From an uncultured Actinomycetes bacterium (GTDB lineage Bacteria; Actinomycetota; Coriobacteriia; Coriobacteriales; Atopobiaceae): DNA of 44,041 bases. The translations under genes and the position numbers were made by a program. The stretch is from contig OMXZ01000012.1 of NCBI GenBank assembly GCA_900315165.1, forward strand, positions 1 to 44,041, written 5' to 3'. The notes under the pieces are model-generated. The model made no database searches and had not been told where the DNA came from. It worked only from the letters and a program-made list of their open reading frames with translations. This document shows positions 1 through 7,386 of this stretch, piece by piece; positions within the stretch are counted from its first letter, which is position 1; each line of letters begins with the position of its first letter.

Positions 1-1077
1 GAAGTCCACCACCTTCGCCGCAGCGAGCAGATCCTTATTGAAATAACCGAGGTTGGTCGTGGTGATGACGGTCTGGATGCCGCCGCCCACAAACCCCACA
101 ACCGCGTCGCGGCGGGCCTCGTCGAGCTCGCTCATCACATCGTCAAGCAAAAGAAGGGGCTGGTCGCCGAGCACGTCGCTCGCTACCTTAACTTCGGCCA
201 TCTTCCAGGCGAGGACGACCGAGCGCTGCTGCCCTTGGCTGCCGTACGTGCGCGCCTCGCGGCCCCGGACGAAGAAGGCGAGGTCGTCGCGGTGGGGGCC
301 TACACAAGTCTGCTGCCGGCGGAGGTCCTCCTCCCTGCTTACTGCGATGGCGGCGGCCAGGCGGTCGACCAAGACGTCGCGCTCGACGCCCACGACCTCG
401 CCCAGGCCGCTCCGATACTCGGCCCCGAGCTTCTCGCCATCTGCGATCTCGGCGTAGATGGGTCCCATCCTGTCCGCGAGGCGGACAAAGAGCTTCGTGC
501 GTGCCGCGAGCAGGGCCGCGCCGCCGACGGCGAGGGACGCATCCCAGGCGTCGAGCAGGGACAGGTCGGGATAGGGATCCTTGAGCAGGCGGTTGCGTTG
601 CTCCACCGTGCGCTGGTAGGCAGCCAGCAGGTTGCCGTAGCTTGCCGAGGCCTGCCGGCCGAAGGCGTCAATCTCGTCGCGCCGCTGGCTGGCACCCTGT
701 TTCACGATAGCCAGGTCGTCGGGATTGAAGAGGACGGACATGAGGGTGCGGGGCATGTCGACGGCGCGGCAGGACTTGCCGTTGTGCGAGAAGGCCCTTT
801 TGCGGGGCGTGATATCGCAGGCCTGGTCGATGTCGCGCCCGTCTCCCCCGAGCTTGGCCGAGATGCGGGCACGCTCGGCTCCCTCGCGGATGAGCTGCTG
901 AGGCTTGGGTCGGCGAAACGACGCGCCTGCTGTCAGCAGCTGCAACGCCTCGATCGAGTTGGTCTTGCCCACGGCATTGGGTCCCACAAGGATCGTCACG
1001 CCGTCGGAAAAATCGATGTCCCTGTCCTCGAAATTGCGCCAGTCACGCATCCCGAGGGTCTGTACGCGAAGCCCCAT
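1..1077 (-). CDS. recF: RecF, DNA replication/repair ATPase (3' end cut by window edge)
   Basis: RecF is an SMC-like ATPase that helps load RecA on gapped single-stranded DNA. I translated this frame by hand from an ATG whose complement is at 1075-1077; it stays open for 359 codons to the window edge. The N-terminus holds the Walker A motif GPNAVGKTN (about residues 32-40). The signature/Walker B end is near the window edge: PLLLLDDVMSELDEARR, encoded around 120-170. RecF proteins are about 360-370 residues, so only a few residues are missing. The start lies 9 bases past the dnaN stop, so it is probably in the dnaN-recF operon. The start ATG is the only in-frame one that keeps the conserved N-terminal strand. 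The long opposite-strand frame here is a shadow. Confidence 0.93.
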   Translation of the reverse strand, partial: MGLRVQTLGMRDWRNFEDRDIDFSDGVTILVGPNAVGKTNSIEALQLLTAGASFRRPKPQQLIREGAERARISAKLGGDGRDIDQACDITPRKRAFSHNGKSCRAVDMPRTLMSVLFNPDDLAIVKQGASQRRDEIDAFGRQASASYGNLLAAYQRTVEQRNRLLKDPYPDLSLLDAWDASLAVGGAALLAARTKLFVRLADRMGPIYAEIADGEKLGAEYRSGLGEVVGVERDVLVDRLAAAIAVSREEDLRRQQTCVGPHRDDLAFFVRGREARTYGSQGQQRSVVLAWKMAEVKVASDVLGDQPLLLLDDVMSELDEARRDAVVGFVGGGIQTVITTTNLGYFNKDLLAAAKVVDF

Positions 1078-1086
1078 ATGCCCCCG

Positions 1087-2190
1087 CTACAGGCGCACCG
1101 GCATCAGCAGGTAGAGGTAGTTGATCTCTCCGAAGGATTTGAAGATGCCCGGCCTCATGGACCCCTCGAGTTCGAGCGTGAGCACCTCTGCGTCGGTCGC
1201 GGCCCCCACGCAGTCGGAGACATAGCGGTGGTTGAGTGCGATGGTCACGTCGTTGCCCTCAGCATCCACGTTGATCGTCTCGGACGACTCGCCCTGATCG
1301 GGCGCCGAGGCGGCCAGGGTCATGACACCCGCCGCGGCGTCAACCTCGAACCTGACAGAGGGGTTGGCGGTCGCGATAACTGACACGCGCTTGAGCGCGC
1401 CGGCGAAGGCGGCCGTCGGGATCTTGACCGTGGTCGAGCAGGAGCCGGTCAGGAGCTGCTTATAATTGGGGAAATTCCCCTCGATGCGGCGGGAGATGAA
1501 GGTCGTGTTGCCGAAGACGAAGACGACCTGATTGTCGGTCGTGCCGATCAGGACCTTGTCCGTCATGGACGGCAGCCCGAGCACCTCGTGGAAGGTGGAG
1601 CCGGGCACGATGGCACAGAAGGGCTCCTCCACACCAGCCGTGTCCACATGGGTGTCGCAGACGGCCAGGCGGTACGAGTCGGTCGCGACGAGACGGATCG
1701 TGTTGTTCTCGACCGTGAGCTGCACGCCGTGTAGGATCGGCCGCGCCGTGTCCTTGGAGGTCACGCGGTAGACCTTGTTGACCATGCGCGAGAGGGTCTC
1801 GGAAGGCAGCTCCACCGATCGATCAAGAGCGAAATCGGGAAACTCGGGGAAGTCGGCGGGTTCCAGCGAGGTCAGGCGGAACGTGGACTTGTCGCAGGTA
1901 ATCTGCACGCCGTGCAGCTGGGACTCGAAGGTCACGGCGGCGTCGGGCAGGGTCTTGACGATGCTGGTCAAAATCTTGCCTGAGACGACGGCCTCGCCCG
2001 GCTCCTCGACGTTGGCGGCGGTCTTGTGACGGATGGAGATGGTCAGGTCCGTCGTTTGGAACTCGAGCACGCCGTCGGCGGCCTTCATATAGATGCCCGA
2101 GAGGGTCGGGATGGTCGTTGCCGTGGCCATACCCTTCGAGACGACGGACAGGGCGACATCGAGCGCGGACTGGCTGACGGAGAATCTCAT
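1087..2190 (-). CDS. dnaN: DNA polymerase III subunit beta (sliding clamp)
   Basis: This is the ring-shaped processivity clamp that tethers DNA polymerase III to its template. The 367-residue length matches the family. The typical start MRFSVSQSALDVAL and the C-terminal YLLMPVRL, close to the usual YLVMPMRL, are both present. The three repeated clamp domains run at about 1-120, 125-250 and 250-367. The ATG complement is at 2188-2190 and follows AGAGAGGAAGCCAC, an acceptable ribosome binding site. recF follows after 9 bases. The 248-base gap to dnaA carries DnaA-box-like sites, so transcription may respond to DnaA (inference). Confidence 0.97.
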   Translation of the reverse strand: MRFSVSQSALDVALSVVSKGMATATTIPTLSGIYMKAADGVLEFQTTDLTISIRHKTAANVEEPGEAVVSGKILTSIVKTLPDAAVTFESQLHGVQITCDKSTFRLTSLEPADFPEFPDFALDRSVELPSETLSRMVNKVYRVTSKDTARPILHGVQLTVENNTIRLVATDSYRLAVCDTHVDTAGVEEPFCAIVPGSTFHEVLGLPSMTDKVLIGTTDNQVVFVFGNTTFISRRIEGNFPNYKQLLTGSCSTTVKIPTAAFAGALKRVSVIATANPSVRFEVDAAAGVMTLAASAPDQGESSETINVDAEGNDVTIALNHRYVSDCVGAATDAEVLTLELEGSMRPGIFKSFGEINYLYLLMPVRL

Positions 2191-2250
2191 GTGGCTTCCT
2201 CTCTATTGGTGCTTATATATAAGTAAAAGACCCGTAGTAATAGTAGGCGG

Positions 2251-2391
2251 TGTCGAAATGTTAAAAAGACGGACAAATCGCAGGTAACACGCTTGTTCTG
2301 CGCTGACGTGGCCGCAGCATGATTTCGTGGCTTTCCACATCCTGCCAGTGGTCCTGCCGTTTGTCTTCACTCATCACCAACCTTTCGACAC
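2251..2391. promoter_or_regulatory. Variant DnaA-box cluster, dnaA-dnaN gap
   Basis: The gap between dnaA and dnaN (2191-2438) has no gene. It contains 9-mers related to the DnaA box TTATCCACA: ATTTCGACA (minus, 2251-2259), TTTTTAACA (minus, 2259-2267), CTTTCCACA (plus, 2331-2339) and CTTTCGACA (plus, 2383-2391). Three fit NTTTCNACA, which also occurs upstream of dnaA. The gap is also AT-rich at 2205-2280. It may be part of the origin or the dnaN promoter region. The assignment rests on motif resemblance only. Confidence 0.5.
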
Positions 2392-2438
2392 CTTATCGCG
2401 TCGGTTTTCTTAAATCCTATCGGACGGGGCGGACACCG

Positions 2439-3953
2439 TCAGTCGGCGTCGTTGAGGTCGCCCACGATGTGCTCGAGCTTATCGTAGAAGGTCCTGCTCG
2501 CCGCCTTGCGCTCCTCAACCCAGGCGATGGAGTGTTTGACCGTCGCGTGGGAACGGTTGCCGAACCTCTTGCCGATGTCGGCGAGGGTCTCGTCGGTCTT
2601 GTCGCGCGACAGCCAGATGGCCACGTGACGCGGCTCCATCAGCTCCTTGTTGCGCTTGGAACCGATTAGGTCGTCGTGGCTCACGTCGTAGTATTTCTCC
2701 ACCGCCCGCTGGATCTGCTCGACCGTGATGATGTGCTGGCCGGTCGGCCATTTCTGCTGGGCGACGCGGATGATGTCCTCGCGCGAGAGGTGCCCGCCGC
2801 GGCGCTCGCGCTGGGTGGCCGTCATGAGGCAGGACTGGACGTAGCTCTTGATCAGGCGGATGGAGTTGCCCGCGCGGTGGGCCATCAGCTGCCGCAGCTC
2901 TTCCGGGATGGTGCCGTCCATACCTTGGATGTGCTCGTCGATTGCGTCAGCCTTCATGTTCTCGTAGAAGGAGTTGATGAGGTTGAGTTTGAGTTCGTAG
3001 TCCGGCACCTGGATTGAGACGGTCAGGCCCGAGTCCATGCGGCTCGTGTCGCGCTCGTCGAACTTGCTGTCGGCGCTCATCCCCAGCTGGCTGGGGCTGC
3101 GGTCGGCGGCGAGCACGATCTGTTTGCCGTGGCTGATGAGCTCGTTGAAGGTGTTGAAGAAGAAGCTGATGGTACCGCCGGCCTGGCGCATATTCTGGAT
3201 GTCGTCGATGATCAGTACGTCCACGTCCTGATAGCTGCGGGTGAGCAGGGCGCCTTCGGAGTTCTTCATGGCGTTGACGTAGTCCTCGACAAACTGTGAA
3301 CCCGACCGGTAGATGCAGAAGCGCTCGGGGTCGTTGGCGGCGATGTAGTTCTGGATCGCGCGCAAGAGGTGGGTCTTGCCTAGACCTGAGTGGCCGTAGA
3401 TGAACAGCGGGTTGTAGTTCTTGTTGACGCCGTTGGCGACCTGCTTGGCAGCCTCGAGGGCGTACATGTTCTCCTCGCCGCGCACGAAGCGGTCGAAGGT
3501 GAGCTTGGAGTCCGACTCGGGGATGTCCTCGGCCAGGAAGTTGGTCTCGTGGGTCACGGGTTCCGGTCTGAGCGGCGAGGCGGCGGCAACGGGCTGCGGC
3601 GCCTGGGCCGGAGCGGGTTCCGCTGGCTGCAGCTGGGAAAGTTCCTCAGGTGAGACGACCGTCGCCGTCGTGGGCGCAGGCACGGGGGCGCCGGTGCGGG
3701 AGAGTTCGACGCGGAGTTTGAGCGGCTGGAAGGCGGCCTCCCGCAGACACTGTTCTATGACCTCTCCCTCTTGTTCGATCTTGCGGCGCGCGAAGGAGAG
3801 GTTGGTCGCTATGGTGAGGGACTCGTCGTCGAGGCCGACGGGGGTGCAGCTCCTGAGCATGGCAAGGACAGCGGGGGCGAGTCCCCGCTCCTCGAGCAGG
3901 ACCAACACGTCCTCCCAGAGGTATTCGGCGTCGGTTTGTGTGTCAGTTCCCAT
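2439..3953 (-). CDS. dnaA: Chromosomal replication initiator DnaA
   Basis: DnaA is the AAA+ initiator that binds DnaA boxes and melts the origin. The protein has 504 residues from the ATG complemented at 3951-3953 (MGTDTQTDAEYLW). A longer frame exists, but the first part reads through the promoter-like gap and is rejected. Domain I covers about 1-85, with a Pro/Ala-rich linker at 90-135. The AAA+ domain has Walker A GHSGLGKT at 187-194 and Walker B LIIDD at 247-251. Domain IV is at the C-terminus. Its signature helix, normally GRDHTTV, reads NRSHATV (residues 466-472): the base-contacting Asp and first Thr are replaced by Ser and Ala. That suggests a changed box preference, in line with the NTTTCNACA sites nearby. 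Confidence 0.97.
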   Translation of the reverse strand: MGTDTQTDAEYLWEDVLVLLEERGLAPAVLAMLRSCTPVGLDDESLTIATNLSFARRKIEQEGEVIEQCLREAAFQPLKLRVELSRTGAPVPAPTTATVVSPEELSQLQPAEPAPAQAPQPVAAASPLRPEPVTHETNFLAEDIPESDSKLTFDRFVRGEENMYALEAAKQVANGVNKNYNPLFIYGHSGLGKTHLLRAIQNYIAANDPERFCIYRSGSQFVEDYVNAMKNSEGALLTRSYQDVDVLIIDDIQNMRQAGGTISFFFNTFNELISHGKQIVLAADRSPSQLGMSADSKFDERDTSRMDSGLTVSIQVPDYELKLNLINSFYENMKADAIDEHIQGMDGTIPEELRQLMAHRAGNSIRLIKSYVQSCLMTATQRERRGGHLSREDIIRVAQQKWPTGQHIITVEQIQRAVEKYYDVSHDDLIGSKRNKELMEPRHVAIWLSRDKTDETLADIGKRFGNRSHATVKHSIAWVEERKAASRTFYDKLEHIVGDLNDAD

Positions 3954-3981
3954 GTGAAAATCCCAGATCGCGATCGTAAAA

Positions 3982-4039
3982 TGTTGAAAAGTAGTCTCAG
4001 TATAGAGGTAGACGACCCCTATGGGGAGGGTTTTCAACA
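3982..4039. promoter_or_regulatory. Inverted pair of variant DnaA boxes upstream of dnaA
   Basis: The 106-base gap upstream of dnaA contains TGTTGAAAA at 3982-3990 (minus-strand TTTTCAACA) and the identical 9-mer TTTTCAACA on the plus strand at 4031-4039. Together they form an inverted pair 49 bases apart. They match TTATCCACA except at positions 3 and 6. Placement in the probable dnaA promoter suggests autoregulation by DnaA or, alternatively, binding by the GHKL-winged-helix protein encoded just upstream. Confidence 0.5.
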
Positions 4040-4059
4040 AATTCGGTAAGTGGCGGACG

Positions 4060-4875
4060 TCAGACTAGGGCCTTCGCGGCGGCGGTCAGGTAGTACTTCT
4101 GACCGTCCTTGTAGATGAGCCCCGCCTCGGTCAGTTTCTTGAGGGCGCGCGACCAGGTGGAGTTGCTCTCGCCGTAGGCCGAGACGAGTTCCTTGGGACC
4201 AACCGATTCATGGGAACCGAGGTAGGCGACGACCTTCTGGCCGCGGTCGTCGAGTCGCACCGTTGGCGCGACGTCGGGTGTTGTGGGAGTCGGCATGGCA
4301 GCGGACGGCGCGGGGCTGACTCTCCCCTCCCCCAGCGAGATCGTAACGACCGTGCCGCGGGACATGTTGTCCTCGATTAGGAGCGATCCTCCCTTGTCGA
4401 TCAGGTATTGCTGGGCTAGCGGCAGGCCGCTGCCGGTGCCGCGGATGTAGCGCTTCATTTCCATGGTCGCCGAGGTCGTGCCGAATTCGAGTGCCCGATC
4501 CTTCTCCTTGATGCCCGGCCCCTGGTCGGAAAAGCGGATGGTGTTGCCGCCTGGGAGTATCGAGATGGCGGGCTCGATGAAATAGGCATGGACGAAATTC
4601 TCGACGATCTCGCGGATTACGGTGAAGGGGATCTGGCCACCATGCTCGTGGGAGAGTTTGGTGACCTCCTGGGTGATCTCTTCCAGATAGGAGCGGACGT
4701 CCTTGGGGTCGACGATCACGACGCGCGGCGCGACGGCTGCGTCGTCGTAGACGGCGATCCGTGCGGCGAACTGCGGCTCCCCGAGTTCCGGCGGTTCCTG
4801 CCCGGGGGCGGCTGGCGAGGAGGAGCGGTCCTCCAACCCGTCGTTATCCACAAACGGGTAAAACGCGTGTGACAT
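4060..4875 (-). CDS. GHKL-type ATPase with C-terminal winged helix, encoded beside dnaA
   Basis: The 271-residue protein has the ATP-binding fold of histidine kinases, gyrase B and HSP90. The N-box is near E92-N93-H96 (IVENFVHAYF). The G1 box DQGPGI is at 117-122 and the G2 box RGTGSGLPLAQQYL at 145-158. There is no kinase dimerisation helix, phospho-acceptor His or membrane segment. After a Pro/Ala-rich linker (185-205), residues 211-266 look like a winged helix (VGPKELVSAYG, then SRALKKLTEAGLI). The likely start is the ATG complemented at 4873-4875, behind AGGGAG; a TTG at 4890 is also in frame. It lies co-directionally upstream of dnaA, and a perfect DnaA box sits inside its 5' end. An ATP-dependent regulator of initiation or of dnaA is inference. 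Confidence 0.85.
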   Translation of the reverse strand: MSHAFYPFVDNDGLEDRSSSPAAPGQEPPELGEPQFAARIAVYDDAAVAPRVVIVDPKDVRSYLEEITQEVTKLSHEHGGQIPFTVIREIVENFVHAYFIEPAISILPGGNTIRFSDQGPGIKEKDRALEFGTTSATMEMKRYIRGTGSGLPLAQQYLIDKGGSLLIEDNMSRGTVVTISLGEGRVSPAPSAAMPTPTTPDVAPTVRLDDRGQKVVAYLGSHESVGPKELVSAYGESNSTWSRALKKLTEAGLIYKDGQKYYLTAAAKALV

Positions 4876-5060
4876 GTCCGCTCCCTGCAACTTTCAACAG
4901 CATTTCATCCTTGGTTGAAAACTTTCATGCATGAAAGAAAATGCAAGAAAGATTTCTACAACCGTGAAAAACATGTCGATAACTCGACAAATAAGCATTT
5001 CACGGGATGAAAATCATAACATCTTGTGATGATTGTTTGGTACATTTTGCCATCTTTCTT
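4844..5060. other. oriC: Probable oriC: DnaA boxes, AT-rich stretch, palindromes
   Basis: The coding strand diverges here, and the 323-base gap (4876-5198) has no gene. It contains TTATCCACA at 4844-4852 (inside the GHKL gene), CTTTCAACA at 4891-4899 and minus-strand TTTTCAACC at 4913-4921. A perfect 16-bp palindrome CTTTCATGCATGAAAG lies at 4922-4937 and the hairpin TGTCGA-TAAC-TCGACA at 4974-4989. TTTCA/TGAAA recurs about eight times between 4891 and 5013. From 4911 to 5060 the DNA is strongly AT-rich, as expected of an unwinding element. The rest of the gap holds the rpmH promoter and 5' leader. The exact origin limits cannot be set by eye. Confidence 0.65.
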
Positions 5061-5112
5061 GCACCAGCGCGCCGGCCTTGGTGGAGAAATGAGGTGCGAC
5101 CTCGCGAAACGT

Positions 5113-5141
5113 TTGACATACCCAAAGGTAGACCCTACAAT
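5113..5141 (+). promoter_or_regulatory. rpmH promoter
   Basis: A -35 box TTGACA (5113-5118, perfect consensus) and a -10 box TACAAT (5136-5141) are separated by 17 bases. The predicted transcript starts near 5148 and leads into rpmH, rnpA, yidD, yidC and jag. This is the strongest sigma-70-type promoter I can see in the window. Confidence 0.85.
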
Positions 5142-5198
5142 TTGAAAGCTCATTTGCCAGTCAGGCGGGCCGAGAGGCCCTCGAGAGGATAGAGAATC

Positions 5199-5333
5199 AT
5201 GAAGCGTACGTATCAGCCCAACAAGCTTAAGCGCGCCAAGACCCATGGCTTCCGCGCCCGCATGGCCACCAAGGGCGGCCGCAAGGTCCTGTCCCGTCGT
5301 CGCGCCAAGGGTCGCAAGCAGCTCACTGTCTAA
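5199..5333 (+). CDS. rpmH: Ribosomal protein L34
   Basis: This is a small, very basic protein of the large ribosomal subunit. The 44 residues start [19 protein letters not shown] and end GRKQLTV, matching the full family length. The ATG at 5199 follows GAGAGGATAGAGA. It is too short for most ORF cut-offs but certain from its sequence and its place before rnpA. It is transcribed from the consensus promoter about 60 bases upstream, and rnpA starts 6 bases after its stop. Confidence 0.98.
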   Translation: MKRTYQPNKLKRAKTHGFRARMATKGGRKVLSRRRAKGRKQLTV

Positions 5334-5339
5334 CGCACG

Positions 5340-5660
5340 ATGCAGACCATCAAGTCCAGGCGGGAGTTCGGGCAGGTCTTTTCTCACGGCGCGCGCTATG
5401 GCAAGCGCCTCGTGCGTATCACAGTGATGAAGGACGAGGAAGGCGACCCTGGTAAGGTCGCCTTCGTTGCGCCTAAGAAGCTTGGCAATGCGGTGCACCG
5501 CAACCGCTGTAAGCGCGTGCTCCGTGAGGCAGCCCGTCAGGTGGGCCTGCCGAGGGACGGGTCCAGGGTCCTGCTTTTCGCCACGCGCTCCACCGCCGCG
5601 GCGCATCCCTCGGACGTCGCCTCTGAGCTTGAGATATTGCTTACCCGCGCAGGTGTTTGA
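5340..5660 (+). CDS. rnpA: Ribonuclease P protein component
   Basis: This is the protein subunit that assists the RNase P ribozyme in maturing tRNA 5' ends. The 106-residue protein has the family motif as APKKLGNAVHRNRCKRVLREA (residues about 44-64), containing the RNA-binding RNR block. The start MQTIKSRREF is typical. The ATG lies 6 bases after the rpmH stop, so the two are translated from one message. A clear Shine-Dalgarno is not obvious, which fits translational coupling. Confidence 0.97.
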   Translation: MQTIKSRREFGQVFSHGARYGKRLVRITVMKDEEGDPGKVAFVAPKKLGNAVHRNRCKRVLREAARQVGLPRDGSRVLLFATRSTAAAHPSDVASELEILLTRAGV

Positions 5661-5673
5661 GGAAGTCGGGCAT

Positions 5674-5883
5674 ATGAAGAGGGTCTTGCTCGCGATAATC
5701 GGGTTCTATAGGAAGTATCTCTCTCCCCTGCTGCCGGATTCCTGTATCTACTCCCCCACCTGCTCTGAGTACGCGATGGTCGCAATCGAGCGATATGGCG
5801 CCGCGAAGGGGTCATGGCTCGCATTCAAACGTATCATGCGCTGCCATCCCTTTCACGCAGGTGGCTATGACCCCGTACCTTAG
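5674..5883 (+). CDS. yidD: YidD, membrane protein insertion efficiency factor
   Basis: YidD is a short membrane-associated protein thought to assist the YidC insertase. The 69-residue frame starts at ATG 5674 (MKRVLLAIIGFYRKYLSPLL), behind GAGGAAG. It contains the family hallmark CIYSPTCSEYA, followed by RCHPFHAGGYDPVP at the C-terminus. A longer upstream frame is an artefact overlapping rnpA. It lies between rnpA and yidC, the usual position. Confidence 0.96.
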   Translation: MKRVLLAIIGFYRKYLSPLLPDSCIYSPTCSEYAMVAIERYGAAKGSWLAFKRIMRCHPFHAGGYDPVP

Positions 5884-5897
5884 AAAGGCTCGGTAAC

Positions 5898-6662
5898 ATG
5901 TGGGATTGGTTCATTAACTTCCTCTATGCGATTCTCGAGGGTATCGCCGGTTGGTGCGGCGACTGGGGCGTCGCGGTCATCATCCTGACCATCATCATCC
6001 GTATCATCATCATGCCGCTGATGACCAAGTCGACGGCCTCGTCGGCCAAAATGCAGGCCTTGCAGCCGATGATGAAGGAAATTCAGCAGAAGTACGCCGA
6101 CGACCCCGAGCGCCAGGCCAAGGAGATGCAGAAGTTTTACGCGGAGAACAAGTTCAATCCACTGGGCGGTTGTCTGCCCATGATCGTGCAGATGCCGATC
6201 TTTTTCGGACTTTTCTCTGTCGCGAAGATGGTCCCCGAGGGTCAGGGTTTCCTCAACATCGTTCCGGAGCTCTCTGAGTCGGTATCGACGGCCATCGCGA
6301 CGACGGGCGTTACCAATGCGTTTATTTACATCGTGTTGGTTGTCGCCTTCGGCGTTCTCACGCTTATTCCTATGGTCATGAACGCCAAGAACATGCCTGA
6401 GGATCAGCGTCGTTCTTCGCTCTATATGGGTATTGCGATGGCGGTCATGATGGTCTGGGTCGGTTGGAAGTTGCCGGCCGCCGTCATTCTGTATTACGAT
6501 GCCTCCGCTATCTGGCAGGTCGTCCAGCAGAAGGTCGTCACCCAGCGCGTGACGGACAAGGTCAAGGCTGAGACCGAAGAAAAGCTCGCCGCCCAGGGTG
6601 TCGATACCAAGATTGAGGTCGTTCGCCGTGAGAAGAAGGCACGTCCCCACAAAAAGCATTAA
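5898..6662 (+). CDS. yidC: YidC/Oxa1-family membrane insertase
   Basis: This protein inserts and folds proteins in the cytoplasmic membrane, with or without SecYEG. The 254-residue protein has the short form of Gram-positive and actinobacterial members. A first helix (about 20-42, VAVIILTIIIRIIIMPL) carries the conserved Arg. A cytoplasmic helical hairpin (MQALQPMMKEIQQKY) and several later membrane helices (95-115, 140-160, 172-195) follow. The basic tail ending RREKKARPHKKH is typical for ribosome contact. No lipobox is seen. The ATG at 5898 lies 14 bases after yidD. Confidence 0.97.
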   Translation: MWDWFINFLYAILEGIAGWCGDWGVAVIILTIIIRIIIMPLMTKSTASSAKMQALQPMMKEIQQKYADDPERQAKEMQKFYAENKFNPLGGCLPMIVQMPIFFGLFSVAKMVPEGQGFLNIVPELSESVSTAIATTGVTNAFIYIVLVVAFGVLTLIPMVMNAKNMPEDQRRSSLYMGIAMAVMMVWVGWKLPAAVILYYDASAIWQVVQQKVVTQRVTDKVKAETEEKLAAQGVDTKIEVVRREKKARPHKKH

Positions 6663-6693
6663 GAAACAGATGTTCTGATATAAGGAGGACCCG

Positions 6694-7269
6694 GTGGAGG
6701 AAGAGATGGTTTCCGAGGAAGCCACAGAGACTGTGTCTGCGGCTGCTGATGAGTACGCGAGCATACGCGCCCATTATGAGGCGAATGAGGCCCTGAGTGA
6801 TGAGGAACTCGACAAAATTGCGGACCTTGCCGTGAACTATGTCCGTTCCATCCTCGGGTATTTTGGCGAGGAGCACGTGAGCATCGACGAGTATGACGGC
6901 GATGAGGGTGAGCTGATTCTCGATGTGAATGGTGGTGACCTCGCAGTGCTAATCGGGCGTCATGGGCGTACCCTCGAGGCGCTGCAGACCATCGTATCCT
7001 CCTATATGAGCAATAAGCTCCAGTTCCACTATCCGGTCGTTGTGGATATCGAGGGCTATAAGTCCCGTCGCCGTGCCAAGCTTCACTCCTTGGCAGCCGG
7101 TGCTGCCGCTCGTGCAAAGCGTCAGCACAGCAAGGCATCTCTTCCTGCCATGAGCGCCTACGAGCGCCGTATCATCCATATGGCGCTGCTTGACGATCCC
7201 GATGTCAGCACACACTCCGAGGGTGAGGAACCGGAGCGTCATGTAGTTGTCACTTATGTAAAGCAATAG
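6694..7269 (+). CDS. jag: Jag/KhpB-like RNA-binding protein (KH and R3H domains)
   Basis: Jag (SpoIIIJ-associated, also KhpB) binds RNA and is linked to YidC and cell-envelope control. I choose GTG 6694 because AAGGAGG lies 5 bases upstream; ATG 6706 would be too far away. The 191-residue protein has an acidic N-terminus. A KH domain includes VLIGRHGRTLEALQ (residues 86-99), and an R3H domain lies at about 125-190. It is the last gene of the rpmH operon and is followed by a strong terminator. Confidence 0.94.
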   Translation: MEEEMVSEEATETVSAAADEYASIRAHYEANEALSDEELDKIADLAVNYVRSILGYFGEEHVSIDEYDGDEGELILDVNGGDLAVLIGRHGRTLEALQTIVSSYMSNKLQFHYPVVVDIEGYKSRRRAKLHSLAAGAAARAKRQHSKASLPAMSAYERRIIHMALLDDPDVSTHSEGEEPERHVVVTYVKQ

Positions 7270-7297
7270 ACTTCTTTAAAGCAAATATAGATAGTAG

Positions 7298-7330
7298 AGC
7301 GGTCAGTCATAGACTGGCCGCTTTTCTTTT
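7298..7330 (+). terminator. Intrinsic terminator of the rpmH-jag operon
   Basis: An 11-bp stem (AGCGGTCAGTC, 7298-7308, with GACTGGCCGCT, 7312-7322, one G-U pair), a 3-base loop and a TTTTCTTTT run end the operon before rsmG. Confidence 0.88.
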
Positions 7331-7386
7331 AGCTATTATGTGACAAGAAAACTCGTGACACGAAGTCTTGACACAAAGGAGCACTG

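Noticed and set aside
235-1383. 382-codon plus-strand frame over recF/dnaN
   Set aside because: Antisense to recF with a Walker A and to the 3' end of dnaN.
5007-5192. Small plus-strand frame in the origin gap
   Set aside because: Overlaps the consensus rpmH promoter and the AT-rich origin stretch; no ribosome site and no protein-like composition.
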